Of a stretch of 64,000 nucleotides of DNA, positions 63,957 through 64,000 are shown piece after piece. Positions within the stretch are counted from its first letter, which is position 1. Each line of letters begins with the position of its first letter. Below the pieces are notes generated by a model, which did no database searches, was not told where the DNA came from, and worked only from the letters and a program-made list of their open reading frames with translations. Location: NCBI GenBank assembly GCA_005881495.1, contig VBHI01000209.1, forward strand, positions 1-64,000, read 5' to 3'. The translations under genes and the position numbers were made by a program. This stretch comes from Chloroflexota bacterium. GTDB taxonomy: Bacteria; Chloroflexota; Ktedonobacteria; Ktedonobacterales; Ktedonobacteraceae.

Positions 63957-64000
63957 TTGCCTTCCTCACTCTGGTTGGAAATATTCACATTACTGCGCCG
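63957..64000. other. Window end, upstream of the GH3 gene
   Basis: Only 44 bases upstream of the GH3 start. They include its ribosome site (GAGGA) and nothing else I can name. Confidence 0.3.

Overview
The window looks like chromosome from a soil Chloroflexota bacterium, most like the Ktedonobacteria. That placement is inferred from gene content, not from a marker gene: an F420-type luciferase-like oxidoreductase, DUF427 and DUF2630 proteins, several SnoaL and DinB-fold stress proteins, exported beta-propeller proteins, an ECF sigma factor paired with a membrane propeller protein, and an intein-bearing SNF2 helicase with a SWIM partner. Starts are often GTG or TTG behind strong GGAGG-type ribosome sites. 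I saw no rRNA, tRNA or CRISPR array.

Layout. 1-2.4 kb: the tail of one response regulator, an ArsR-arsenate reductase fusion and a double-receiver response regulator. 2.5-7 kb: stress and detoxification proteins (OsmC, a truncated SnoaL protein, two DinB-fold proteins), a cupredoxin lipoprotein and a streptogramin-lyase-like propeller. 7.1-12.3 kb: a nickel/cobalt transporter, a flavin monooxygenase with an enoyl-CoA hydratase, a 69-bp tandem repeat array, and a dihydroorotate-dehydrogenase-like gene behind nifJ. 12.3-24.5 kb: central carbon metabolism (pyruvate:ferredoxin oxidoreductase facing a probable PPi-dependent phosphofructokinase, then a glucose-6-phosphate isomerase interrupted by an in-frame TAA), a YbdK-type ligase, a cation:proton antiporter and a decayed tnpB. 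24.5-31 kb: two small unknown genes, an acetyltransferase-like remnant and the SNF2 helicase, whose Walker A motif is split by a 466-residue intein; the SWIM gene follows at once. 31-40 kb: AI-2E-type and SPFH membrane proteins, a GH63-like glycosidase, an HD phosphohydrolase, DUF2630 and a GH13 glycosidase.

40-50 kb: purU, an exported BNR protein, a DUF427-LLM oxidoreductase pair, an aldo/keto reductase, an orphan ATP-grasp enzyme and the ECF sigma/Ycf48-like pair. 49.8-58.8 kb: Gfo/Idh/MocA oxidoreductase and methylglyoxal synthase, then a same-strand catabolic-looking series (PLP amino-acid deaminase/aldolase-like enzyme, sugar-lactone oxidase, APC permease, SDR with a missing NNAG segment) and an alpha/beta hydrolase coupled to a small membrane protein. 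58.8-64 kb: a dispersed repeat, a Tat/lipobox WD40 protein facing a CGNR-like regulator, L-2-hydroxyglutarate oxidase and a GH3 N-acetylhexosaminidase.

How the genes may work together: PFOR with a PPi-type phosphofructokinase and Pgi suggests a low-energy or low-oxygen route through glycolysis to acetyl-CoA and reduced ferredoxin. The GH63, GH13 and GH3 enzymes would feed sugars in. Methylglyoxal synthase and the oxidoreductases would handle overflow. The most unusual items are the conserved Pgi tail behind a stop codon, the intein in an ATPase P-loop, the in-frame loss of the NNAG segment in an SDR, the 69-bp array headed by a long palindrome, and the orphan ATP-grasp enzyme.
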